DNA of 6,758 bases, taken from contig JBFLVQ010000524.1 in the NCBI GenBank assembly GCA_040758525.1, positions 1 to 6,758 of the forward strand, read 5' to 3'. The notes under the pieces were generated by a model. The model saw nothing but the letters and a program-made list of their open reading frames with translations. It searched no databases and was not told the DNA's origin. The position numbers were made by a program, and so were the translations under genes. Positions 1 to 6,465 of this stretch are shown here, piece by piece. This DNA comes from JBFLVQ01 sp040758525 (GTDB lineage: Bacteria > Acidobacteriota > Blastocatellia > Chloracidobacteriales > JADJPF01). How positions within the stretch are numbered: position 1 is the first letter of the stretch; each line of letters begins with the position of its first letter.

Positions 1-28
1 TTAACCAGAAAAGAAGAGGAGTTAAAAG

Positions 29-2122
29 ATGAGAAGGTCCGCTTATTTAATGGTTGTATTTGTGGTGGGACTATTCACCATTCTAACTATCTATAATGGT
101 TCATCAGCAAGTCGGAAGGTATTTCGCACTGGTGGCCAAGAGGAAATAAATTTAGCTGAATCACTTAGTATCAACATGCTTGCTCAGCGTATTGATCGCC
201 TAGGTCTAGGCAGTATTGAGGATCTAAAGGTACAGCGAGTAGAGATTGATGATCTAGAGATGGCACATACACGTGTACAACAGACTTACAAAGGCATACC
301 GATATTTGGTGGAGAGGCAATTGTACATCTCAATTCTGATGGTTCGCTTTTCACTATCACTAATGCGCTAGTTTCCGGGATTAACGTTAATGTAGAGCCA
401 GCCCTGAGTGCCGAGGCGGCAATGAATCAGGCGGTCTCTTATTATGGCTGTCGTGAGTGTCTGACCGCCGAACCGATCACTGATATGTGGATATTGCGCC
501 ATGAGGGGCAGGATCGCCTGGTCTATCGTATACAGCTACGACGAGAGGATGGCAGTCATGAGACCTCTATGCCTGTCTATTTTGTTGATGCTCAGACTGG
601 CGAGCTAGTTTGGAATTATGACAATCTGCAGACTGCCACGGGGGCTTCTCTCTACAGTGGTACAGTAAACATCACTACTTCTTCGGTCAGTCCTAATTTC
701 TATATGGAAGACCTAACCCGTAGAATGGGTACATTCAATTTCAATAATGGCACCAGCCAAGTTTCCCGTATAACCGATACCAACGATGTTTGGGATTCTT
801 CCGTGCAGCGCGCTGCTGTTGATGCGCATTATGGTGCGGCAATGGTTTATGACTACTTTAAGAATGTACATGGCCGTACTGGCATTGATGGCAATGGTGG
901 TCCGGCTGGTTACTCAGCCGCTGCCAACAGTTCAGTTGGCCTGATCAGTTCTCGTGTTCACTATAGCAGCAACTACAACAATGCTTTCTGGAATGGCACT
1001 TTTATGACCTATGGTGATGGTGATGGCAGCACCTTCACACCACTTGTCACACTAGATATCTGCGGCCACGAAATGCAGCATGGTATCACTGAGCGCACTG
1101 CAAATCTGATCTACTCAGGCGAGTCGGGGGCTTTGAATGAGTCTTGGTCAGATGTTTTCGGTGCAATGGTTGAGCGCTATGCACGTGGTGAGAGTGGTAA
1201 TACTTGGAAGATTGGTGAGGATTGTTTTACACCCGCCAACGGTAGCGGCGATGCGCTTCGTTATATGGACAATCCACACGCAGCCGGCAATTCCGGTTTT
1301 ACTTCGGATGATGACCCAGATCACTATAGCGAGCGTTACACTGGTAGTGCTGATAATGGCGGTGTACATATTAACTCTGGTATCTCCAACAAGGCTTTCT
1401 ATCTGTTAGCAGCAGGCGGCACACATCATCGCGGCGGTTCAATGACCGGTATTGGCGCCGATGCCGCTGCTAGGATTTGGTATAGAGCCCTTACTACCTA
1501 TATGACTCAGAATACCAATTTCGCAGGTGCTCGTACGGCAACGCTCAATGCTGCCGCTGCTATCTACGGAAATGGTAGCACTCAGTTCAATGCAACCTGC
1601 CGCTGCTGGGAGTTGGTAGGTGTTGGTACTTGCAATACAACACCACCGCCAGGCGGTAACGAAATGCTTTCCAATGGTGGCTTTGAAGGTAGTGCAAGCC
1701 CCTGGGTGCTCTCTGGTCAAGCCAATTACACTAATACCGGCGCTTATCCACAAGCTGGCACAGGTTATGTATTTTTGGGTGGTGGCAATAATAATAGCGG
1801 CGCAGTCTATCAACAGTTCACAATTCCTAGTTCGGCTGCATCAGCTAACCTAACATTCTATCTGAATATCACCTCAAGCGAGACGACAACCACGACACAG
1901 TACGATAAGATCTTTGTCGAGGTCCGTAATAGCGCTGGTACGCTACTAGCTACACCAGCTATCTTCAGCAACTTGAGCAAGGCTTCAGCGGGTGTCTATA
2001 CCCTTAGAGGACCGTATGATCTATCAGCTTACAAAGGTCAGACGGTCAGAGTTCAATTCCGAATTACCACCGATGGTGGCCTCCCCACGACATTCCGTGT
2101 CGATACAGTATCTGTGAAGTAA
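29..2122 (+). CDS. Secreted M4 (thermolysin-family) zinc metallopeptidase with C-terminal beta-sandwich domain
   Basis: This is a complete 697-residue extracellular endopeptidase precursor. Residues 1-27 look like a signal peptide: MRRS, a hydrophobic stretch at about 6-22, and a possible cleavage after SSA. Residues about 70-115 resemble the FTP propeptide and about 125-197 a PepSY-like part; such propeptides chaperone and inhibit the enzyme until self-cleavage, here probably near residues 200-205. The catalytic domain (about 205-536) has HEMQH at 347-351 with catalytic E348, the third zinc ligand E371 in NESWSD, D375, Y362, and H447 in the GGVHINSG motif. Spacing from H351 to E371 equals that of thermolysin (H146 to E166), so it should be active. 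A TTPPPGG linker at 537-543 leads to a roughly 150-residue domain (FEGSASPW onwards), a jelly-roll type often appended to secreted enzymes and perhaps substrate-binding. GAGGAG at 16-21, 7 nt before the ATG, supports the start. The natural substrate is unknown. Confidence 0.95.
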   Translation: MRRSAYLMVVFVVGLFTILTIYNGSSASRKVFRTGGQEEINLAESLSINMLAQRIDRLGLGSIEDLKVQRVEIDDLEMAHTRVQQTYKGIPIFGGEAIVHLNSDGSLFTITNALVSGINVNVEPALSAEAAMNQAVSYYGCRECLTAEPITDMWILRHEGQDRLVYRIQLRREDGSHETSMPVYFVDAQTGELVWNYDNLQTATGASLYSGTVNITTSSVSPNFYMEDLTRRMGTFNFNNGTSQVSRITDTNDVWDSSVQRAAVDAHYGAAMVYDYFKNVHGRTGIDGNGGPAGYSAAANSSVGLISSRVHYSSNYNNAFWNGTFMTYGDGDGSTFTPLVTLDICGHEMQHGITERTANLIYSGESGALNESWSDVFGAMVERYARGESGNTWKIGEDCFTPANGSGDALRYMDNPHAAGNSGFTSDDDPDHYSERYTGSADNGGVHINSGISNKAFYLLAAGGTHHRGGSMTGIGADAAARIWYRALTTYMTQNTNFAGARTATLNAAAAIYGNGSTQFNATCRCWELVGVGTCNTTPPPGGNEMLSNGGFEGSASPWVLSGQANYTNTGAYPQAGTGYVFLGGGNNNSGAVYQQFTIPSSAASANLTFYLNITSSETTTTTQYDKIFVEVRNSAGTLLATPAIFSNLSKASAGVYTLRGPYDLSAYKGQTVRVQFRITTDGGLPTTFRVDTVSVK

Positions 2123-2145
2123 AAGTAATTGCCCTTGAAAATTTC

Positions 2146-2185
2146 GGGCAGTAGGTTCAACCTGCTGCCCTATTTTTATTTTCCA
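2146..2185. terminator. Rho-independent terminator between convergent genes
   Basis: The outer arms GGGCAG (2146-2151) and CTGCCC (2165-2170) are perfectly complementary. They enclose one T-G wobble and the inner arms AGGT/ACCT around a TCA loop, giving an 11-bp stem. A T-rich run, TATTTTTATTTT, follows on the + strand, so it should end the metallopeptidase transcript 24 nt after its stop codon. On the - strand the stem is preceded by an A-rich run and followed by a weaker GAAATTTTC, so it may also end the efflux operon, whose last stop is at 2197. Bidirectional use is inferred. Confidence 0.85.
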
Positions 2186-2196
2186 GCCATTCTCAA

Positions 2197-3273
2197 TTAC
2201 CTTCTTACTTCCGCCGTTGTTGGTTGCATTGCATCGATAAACACATCTACCTGTTGTCCGACATAAATGGGAAATTTTGGTGGTTGGAATCGATAAATAA
2301 CTTGTAATACCCGCACGTCAACACGTTCTGTGTTATCTCCTGTGAGACTTTTCTTGGGTAATATATAAGGGTCTATACGAACAAATTCGAGTGGTACAGT
2401 CTTATTTGCATCGCCTTTCAAATGTGCTATCGCACGGCTACCTGGGGTAACACGAGATGCATTAACTTCATCAACATCTACACGCACTTGCAAAGAATCT
2501 GTTTCGCCAAAAAGGATTGGTGCCAATGGTGGTGTTGAGGAGACATACTCTCCAACACGTATATTAAGTTGTAATACACTCCCGTCTGTAGGCGCCACCA
2601 CAGTCAATCGATTAAATGTTACTAACAGTTCTTGCTGTTCAGCTTGCAAGACTTTTAAGTTTGCCTGAGCTTCTTCTAAACGAGCTATTGCGCTACGCTT
2701 CTGGGCTTCAGCTTGAGCAAATTGTGCTTCTGCAGCCTCGACCCGGGCCTTAGCCGCATCACGAGCCTTTAAGCTCGATTGATAGACGCGATAGGCAAGC
2801 ACACCACTCTTATAGATCTCTTCATTAGAAGCACGAATCTCTTCGGCATCAGCAAGCAATGCTTTTAATTCTTCGATGTTTGCTTGTGCGCTTTTTGCAA
2901 CCGCCTCTTGAGTTGAAATATCGGCCTGTGCTGTTAAAACCGCGGTTTGAGCACGAGCAATATTAGCTTCGGCTCGATCAAGGGCAGCTCGTTGCTCACG
3001 ATCATCTAATCTGTAAAGTTTTGCGCCCCGCTTTACAATATCATTCTCTTTAACATAGATCTCAGCCACTTGTCCCGACATGGGTGGTGCAAGCGAAATA
3101 TTGCGGCCAGCCGCTTCAATAATACCGGCACCGGCTATGGTAGCTTCATAAGGATTTTGCGCCGGTTCATGAAATGGTGGCGCTACAGGAGGCTTTTGAG
3201 CCGAGATAACAACCCAGTAAATAGCAAACCCTAATCCTAATACTGATAATACTGCGGTCAGGTACTTCCTCAT
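2197..3273 (-). CDS. HlyD-family periplasmic adaptor (membrane-fusion) subunit of an ABC exporter
   Basis: This 358-residue protein should bridge the inner-membrane ABC transporter to an outer-membrane channel. Residues about 5-23 form one N-terminal hydrophobic segment, an anchor or uncleaved signal, followed by a Pro-rich periplasmic linker (28-42). A biotinyl/lipoyl-like half-motif lies at about 58-90 (APPMSGQVAEIYVKENDIV), and its partner at about 224-246 (VVAPTDGSVLQLNIRVGEYV). Between them, residues about 92-218 are rich in Ala, Glu, Gln and Arg with heptad character, as expected for a long alpha-helical coiled-coil hairpin. The rest is the beta-barrel and membrane-proximal part. It is the last gene of the operon, 9 bp after the ATPase gene. 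Its ribosome site GAGAGGT overlaps the ATPase stop codon TGA, which suggests translational coupling. The layout recalls cyanobacterial DevB and E. coli YbhG/MacA, but the substrate cannot be read from the sequence. No outer-membrane channel gene is present here. Confidence 0.93.
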   Translation of the reverse strand: MRKYLTAVLSVLGLGFAIYWVVISAQKPPVAPPFHEPAQNPYEATIAGAGIIEAAGRNISLAPPMSGQVAEIYVKENDIVKRGAKLYRLDDREQRAALDRAEANIARAQTAVLTAQADISTQEAVAKSAQANIEELKALLADAEEIRASNEEIYKSGVLAYRVYQSSLKARDAAKARVEAAEAQFAQAEAQKRSAIARLEEAQANLKVLQAEQQELLVTFNRLTVVAPTDGSVLQLNIRVGEYVSSTPPLAPILFGETDSLQVRVDVDEVNASRVTPGSRAIAHLKGDANKTVPLEFVRIDPYILPKKSLTGDNTERVDVRVLQVIYRFQPPKFPIYVGQQVDVFIDAMQPTTAEVRR

Positions 3274-3282
3274 ATTTACCTC

Positions 3283-4011
3283 TCAATTTGCATTAAAGCG
3301 ATCAGGATTATCGTGTACACCTGTTATATGTCCATCCAGCATCTCTGCAATACGATCACCATAAGGAAAGATGCGATTATCATGTGTTACCACTACAATG
3401 GCACGATCTTCACTAAGGGCAGTCTGACGAAATGTCTCCATTACCGTTTTGCCAGTCTCTCCATCTAGGCTTGCAGTCGGTTCATCACAGACAATCAGGC
3501 GTGGTTTAGCTACCAGCGCACGTGCAATGGCTACACGCTGTTGCTGACCACCAGAAAGCTGAGTAGGAACAAACTCGGTTCGATCTTTTAGACCAACAAT
3601 ATCTAGATATCTACGCGCGATTTTTAGCGCCTCATAATAGGAATATTTCGATATTAGCAAGGGAATCGCGACATTTTCAGCCGCCGTCAATGTCGGTAAT
3701 AGATTGTACTGTTGAAATATGAAGCCAATGTTTTTACGGCGGAAATCGGTCTTCTGTGATTGATTAAGCTTATCAACACGTACACCAAATACATTCACTT
3801 CACCACTATCGTTGTCAAGAATTCCTGCCAGCACACTAAGCAGGGTGGTCTTGCCACACCCTGAAGGTCCAACTAAGAGCATCAACTCACCACAGCGAAT
3901 TTCTAGATCGACCTCTTTTAAAGCACGTACTTGTGTATTATCTGAACCGAAAATTTTATTTACTTGTCGTAACTTTGCCGCAATTTGATAATTATTATTG
4001 TAACTTTGCAT
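3283..4011 (-). CDS. ABC transporter ATP-binding protein, MacB/LolD/DevA-like
   Basis: This 242-residue cytoplasmic ATPase powers the permease encoded just upstream. All nucleotide-binding motifs are intact: Walker A GPSGCGKT at 48-55, Q-loop Q100 in FIFQQYNLLPTLTAAENV, signature LSGGQQQR at 152-159, Walker B LIVCDE at 172-177 with catalytic E177, D-loop SLD at 181-183, and H-loop H210 in VVVTHD. The length and the NLLPTLTA stretch are typical of the family that partners FtsX/MacB-type permeases (LolD, MacB N-domain, DevA). It follows the permease gene by 41 bp and precedes the HlyD gene by 9 bp. The ATG at 4011 has no clear Shine-Dalgarno sequence, with only GTGATCTT just before it. An in-frame stop lies five codons upstream, so a longer form is not possible. 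Translation may depend on the upstream gene. Confidence 0.96.
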   Translation of the reverse strand: MQSYNNNYQIAAKLRQVNKIFGSDNTQVRALKEVDLEIRCGELMLLVGPSGCGKTTLLSVLAGILDNDSGEVNVFGVRVDKLNQSQKTDFRRKNIGFIFQQYNLLPTLTAAENVAIPLLISKYSYYEALKIARRYLDIVGLKDRTEFVPTQLSGGQQQRVAIARALVAKPRLIVCDEPTASLDGETGKTVMETFRQTALSEDRAIVVVTHDNRIFPYGDRIAEMLDGHITGVHDNPDRFNAN

Positions 4012-4030
4012 AAGATCACAATGGTACTAG

Positions 4031-4047
4031 CTAAACTATCTGTTTAG
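4031..4047 (-). promoter_or_regulatory. Small intercistronic hairpin between permease and ATPase genes
   Basis: CTAAAC (4031-4036) and GTTTAG (4042-4047) are exact inverted repeats around a 5-nt loop, placed in the 41-bp gap of the operon. No T-run follows on the - strand, so it is not a normal terminator. Because the ATPase start lacks a clear Shine-Dalgarno site, the hairpin might affect mRNA stability or translation of the next gene. With only 6 bp, mostly A-T, it could also be chance. Confidence 0.3.
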
Positions 4048-4052
4048 TTGGT

Positions 4053-5174
4053 TTAAGAGCGAAATACAACGGCTGGTTCAAGTTTCAAAACTCGTCGAAT
4101 ACTAACCAGACTAGAGAGAAGACAGATCACTATAGTGACACAGAAACTTATTAGAAGTAGCTGGTAAGGAGTAAAGAAAGCTAATCTTCCTCCTTGCCCC
4201 AACCAACCTATCAACGTGGCCATACCAGCTCCAATTCCATATCCGATCAATCCTACTGTTAAGCTTTGCACTACAATCATCTTTACCAGAGTTAAACTAC
4301 TAGTACCCATCGCTTTTAGCGCGCCAAAATAGCGTTCATTCTGTAGTGCAAAGGCATAGAAGGTCTGTCCAGCAATGGCGATACCTACGGTGAATACAAG
4401 CAGCAGCGAGATCCCGATGTTTATTGGAATACCTGTATTCCTCAAATAATATTTCATTGTCAACCAACGTAGTCCATCTCCAGAATAAGCGGCAAGTCCA
4501 GTTGTTTTGTTGATATTTTGGGCTACTTGATCAATTGTCAGACCATCTTGTGGAGCAACAAGAATGTAATTGAGTTGTTTGCGCTGACGTGGAGCATACT
4601 GCAATGCCCGATCATATGTGGTGTAGACATAGGGATTGGAAAAAAAGTCACGTGGTACATCGGCAACGCCGACAACTCGTGCCAATCGATCATTTATCTC
4701 AAATGTGTCACCAACCTTGAGATTACCCAATCGCTCCAATTCGGCTTTACCAACAATAACTGCATCCGGAGCATTAAGCGCTGCTACATCGCCAGAAAGC
4801 ATTTGTGCTGGCCGCCCAACAAGAGTGGCATTATCTAGACCAAAGAGCCTCACAGTTTGAAACTTGCCATCTTTGAGGCGCACTTGAACCTGTCGCACAA
4901 AGAGGGGAACTGCCCATTTGACGCCAGGAACGCTTCTGACACGGGTAAGATCGGTATCAGTAAGAGGCTTGAAATCGTCTATCGATTGTAGAAAGGGATC
5001 AGCCACCCATATAGGCGCACCAATCGCCTCAACGGGTTTAGCTGTGCGCATAATTAGACCACAAAATACCGAGCCTTGTTGTACAAAAAGCAAGGCAACA
5101 AAGGAGAGACCGCTGACCAGTGTGATATATTTGGCGCGATCGCCAATAAGCATCTGTAGAGCAACTCTAAGCAT
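4053..5174 (-). CDS. FtsX/MacB-like ABC transporter permease
   Basis: This 373-residue inner-membrane protein has the four-helix layout of the FtsX/MacB superfamily. TM1 lies at about 17-36, a large periplasmic (MacB_PCD-like) domain at about 40-245, TM2 at about 250-275, TM3 at about 296-325 and TM4 at about 336-360. The stretch NERYFGALKAMGTSS at about 279-293 is the cytoplasmic coupling loop after TM2 (compare the ERR.EIGILRALG pattern of the family), and the C-terminal LEPAVVFRS matches the usual EPxxxL/F ending. Such permeases act as dimers with a separate ATPase and couple cytoplasmic ATP hydrolysis to mechanical work in the periplasm rather than simple pore transport. It resembles the DevC group, which works with an HlyD-type DevB and a DevA ATPase. 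AGAGGTT about 8 nt before the ATG at 5174 supports the start. The gene follows the repressor gene by 32 bp. The substrate is unknown. Confidence 0.93.
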   Translation of the reverse strand: MLRVALQMLIGDRAKYITLVSGLSFVALLFVQQGSVFCGLIMRTAKPVEAIGAPIWVADPFLQSIDDFKPLTDTDLTRVRSVPGVKWAVPLFVRQVQVRLKDGKFQTVRLFGLDNATLVGRPAQMLSGDVAALNAPDAVIVGKAELERLGNLKVGDTFEINDRLARVVGVADVPRDFFSNPYVYTTYDRALQYAPRQRKQLNYILVAPQDGLTIDQVAQNINKTTGLAAYSGDGLRWLTMKYYLRNTGIPINIGISLLLVFTVGIAIAGQTFYAFALQNERYFGALKAMGTSSLTLVKMIVVQSLTVGLIGYGIGAGMATLIGWLGQGGRLAFFTPYQLLLISFCVTIVICLLSSLVSIRRVLKLEPAVVFRS

Positions 5175-5206
5175 AGACTACAACCTCTAGAACTTCTAAA
5201 AACTCT

Positions 5207-5878
5207 TTAAGCGCGAAGTGCTCGAAGCGAAAAATCGGCCACATGTTTGGATACCTGCTTAATTAGATCTTCAGTCATTTTCTTGCGTTTAAGCAGTTTT
5301 AATATCACAGGAAGAGTAAAGTGATAATGTAGACACTGGCCGACTATACTCAATACATGTAAAGGAACATCTTTTGCTGGGTCCAAATCAGGACGCGCTT
5401 GTGCAATAAGCGCTTGCAATACTTTGAACTTTGGTACGATAAACTCTTCAACTACAACATCGAGAGCAGGCGTTGGATCACTCATCTCCCGCATCATCAA
5501 ACATACATGCCTATTTGATTCGTCGGATTCAAAAAGAGATCGGATGAACTCTTCTATATACCGACCAATCGCTTGTAGTGCTGCTTCCTGTGTGCCGGTT
5601 TCCTGAGCCTGTTTGAGAATAGTTTCAAAGACTGGCAACAATTCTCGTGAATTACTGAAAGAACTGCGTAGCGTCTCAAGATATAGATTCTCTTTACTGC
5701 CAAAGTAGTAATTGATCGCGGCAACATTAACGCCTGCCTCACGAACAAGATCGCGAATGCTGGTTGCTGCCACACCTTTTTCGGCAAATAGTTTCTCGGC
5801 AGCGGCTAGCACTCTTTGGCGAGCATCTGGCTCGACCGCAGCACGAAGGGAAGAATGTCGTTTGGAAAAAAATCTCAT
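5207..5878 (-). CDS. TetR-family transcriptional repressor, CecR (DUF1956)-like
   Basis: This 223-residue regulator is the first gene of the exporter operon. After a short basic N-terminal tail, residues 19-65 form the TetR DNA-binding domain: ARQRVLAAAEKLFAEKGVAATSIRDLV, then the recognition helix and the hallmark AINYYFGSKENLYLETL at 54-70. The ligand-binding part contains CLMMREMSDPTPALD at 126-140, followed by VVVEEFIVPKF. This resembles the C-terminal domain of CecR (YbiH), which in E. coli controls the ybhGFSR exporter operon. It probably represses its own operon from the tandem site upstream and is released by an exporter substrate or related compound; both points are inferred. The ATG at 5878 has TAGGT 5 nt upstream, and the next Met is at 128, beyond the DNA-binding domain, so this start is firm. 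The ligand is unknown. Confidence 0.93.
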   Translation of the reverse strand: MRFFSKRHSSLRAAVEPDARQRVLAAAEKLFAEKGVAATSIRDLVREAGVNVAAINYYFGSKENLYLETLRSSFSNSRELLPVFETILKQAQETGTQEAALQAIGRYIEEFIRSLFESDESNRHVCLMMREMSDPTPALDVVVEEFIVPKFKVLQALIAQARPDLDPAKDVPLHVLSIVGQCLHYHFTLPVILKLLKRKKMTEDLIKQVSKHVADFSLRALRA

Positions 5879-5888
5879 ATAAGACCTA

Positions 5889-5914
5889 AAACGTATGTTT
5901 CAAACAATTGTTTC
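5889..5914. promoter_or_regulatory. Tandem operator candidate: two copies of AAAC-N4-GTTTC
   Basis: Two 12-bp palindromes of the form AAAC-N4-GTTT lie at 5889-5900 (spacer GTAT) and 5902-5913 (spacer AATT). Each is followed by C, so the unit repeats with an exact 13-bp period. The second is a perfect palindrome, AAACAATTGTTT, extended on both sides by TTC/CAA with one mismatched pair. The site lies between the -10 box and the repressor start codon, at about +1 to +26 of the predicted transcript, where a bound TetR dimer would block initiation. Assignment to the adjacent repressor is by position and symmetry only. Confidence 0.7.
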
Positions 5915-5920
5915 AATCTG

Positions 5921-5929
5921 ATTATAGCA
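5921..5929 (-). promoter_or_regulatory. Extended -10 promoter of the repressor/exporter operon
   Basis: Read on the - strand this is TGC-TATAAT, a perfect -10 hexamer with the TGn extension. No good -35 match lies 16-18 bp upstream (the 17-bp position reads CCATAA), which extended -10 promoters tolerate. Initiation is expected near 5914, giving a leader of about 36 nt that consists largely of the tandem operator and the ribosome site. It would serve all four genes; no second promoter was seen inside the operon. Confidence 0.7.
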
Positions 5930-6073
5930 AAATTCCGGGTGCTTTATGGAATAACTTTGGCAGGTAGCATGATTTTCCTTATTAGCAGATAGATCCCATT
6001 GATCTAGCAGGATTTAATTGGTTGATTAGAATTTTAGCAATAGAATGGTTGTTATCAACAAGGGGTTATTTAC

Positions 6074-6361
6074 TTAATAGGACTCTTTATCTATGGTGCT
6101 GCAGAGCAGATTCTCACTATATTCTCTGGCTAGTCGCTCTTTCAATTCTTGCCAGAGCTGGCTTTTTAGGAAGGCTGCTATTTCTTGTTGATCCTGTTGG
6201 GAAAGTTCTGACATTAAAGTGAGTTCTGAAAATATTTCGTAGCAATATCGGCACTCATCACAATATTGTGAGTGTTCAAACAGCTTCTGTTGTTGTAGTG
6301 CTGGCAGCTCGCTTTGATAATATTTGACGAAGATCGATAGGTCCCATTGCTTACACCCCAT
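6074..6361 (-). CDS. Small HC2-type zinc-finger protein, anti-sigma-factor-like
   Basis: This 95-residue protein has the pattern C3 ... H30-x3-C34-x2-C37 (HSQYCDECRYC). It matches the zinc-binding core of zf-HC2/ZAS anti-sigma factors, which usually begins with a Cys near the N-terminus followed by a helix and H-x3-C-x2-C. The rest (about 45-80) is charged and helical, with no membrane segment, so it should be cytosolic. The family binds ECF sigma factors and often responds to redox state, but no sigma-factor gene is next to it in this window. The neighbours are a P460-type cytochrome gene upstream (104-bp gap) and the TetR gene downstream (195-bp gap). AAGGTGG about 4 nt before the ATG at 6361 supports the start. 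Another C lies at 40 and one at 87. The zinc-finger call is fairly safe; the anti-sigma role is inferred. Confidence 0.75.
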   Translation of the reverse strand: MGCKQWDLSIFVKYYQSELPALQQQKLFEHSQYCDECRYCYEIFSELTLMSELSQQDQQEIAAFLKSQLWQELKERLAREYSENLLCSTIDKESY

Positions 6362-6465
6362 AATCCCACCTTGTTTCCTTAACCTTGCTCTACCGTGTTG
6401 CTAGTAATGGTTAGTATTATTACCAGATCGAATAGTAGCACATCCGTGATAGAATTGTCGGTAAA

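Noticed and set aside
4518..4860. Open frames on the + strand opposite the permease gene
   Set aside because: They are antisense shadows of a well-supported ABC permease, overlap each other in different frames and encode no recognisable domain.
5133..5143. GCGATCGC octamer (cyanobacterial HIP1-like) within the permease gene
   Set aside because: I saw one occurrence, whereas HIP1-rich genomes show it about every kilobase or more often, so it is no evidence for a cyanobacterial origin.
5188..5198. Odd palindrome TAGAACTTCTA between the repressor and permease genes
   Set aside because: It cannot form a hairpin (one-base centre), no promoter was recognised with it, and it overlaps the sequence just upstream of the permease ribosome site.
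5990..6006. Inverted repeat TAGATC-N5-GATCTA in the gap between the zinc-finger and repressor genes
   Set aside because: It is a 6-bp stem without a T-run or nearby promoter; short palindromes of this kind are expected by chance, and it does not match the AAAC/GTTT operator.
6049..6061. Perfect inverted repeat TTGTTATCAACAA just after the zinc-finger gene's stop codon (- strand)
   Set aside because: The stem is only 5 bp, mostly A-T, with a 3-nt loop and no T-run on the - strand, so it is not supported as a terminator.
6022..6222. Open frame on the + strand across the 3' end of the zinc-finger gene
   Set aside because: It lies largely antisense to a gene with a recognisable family motif and its translation resembles no family I know.
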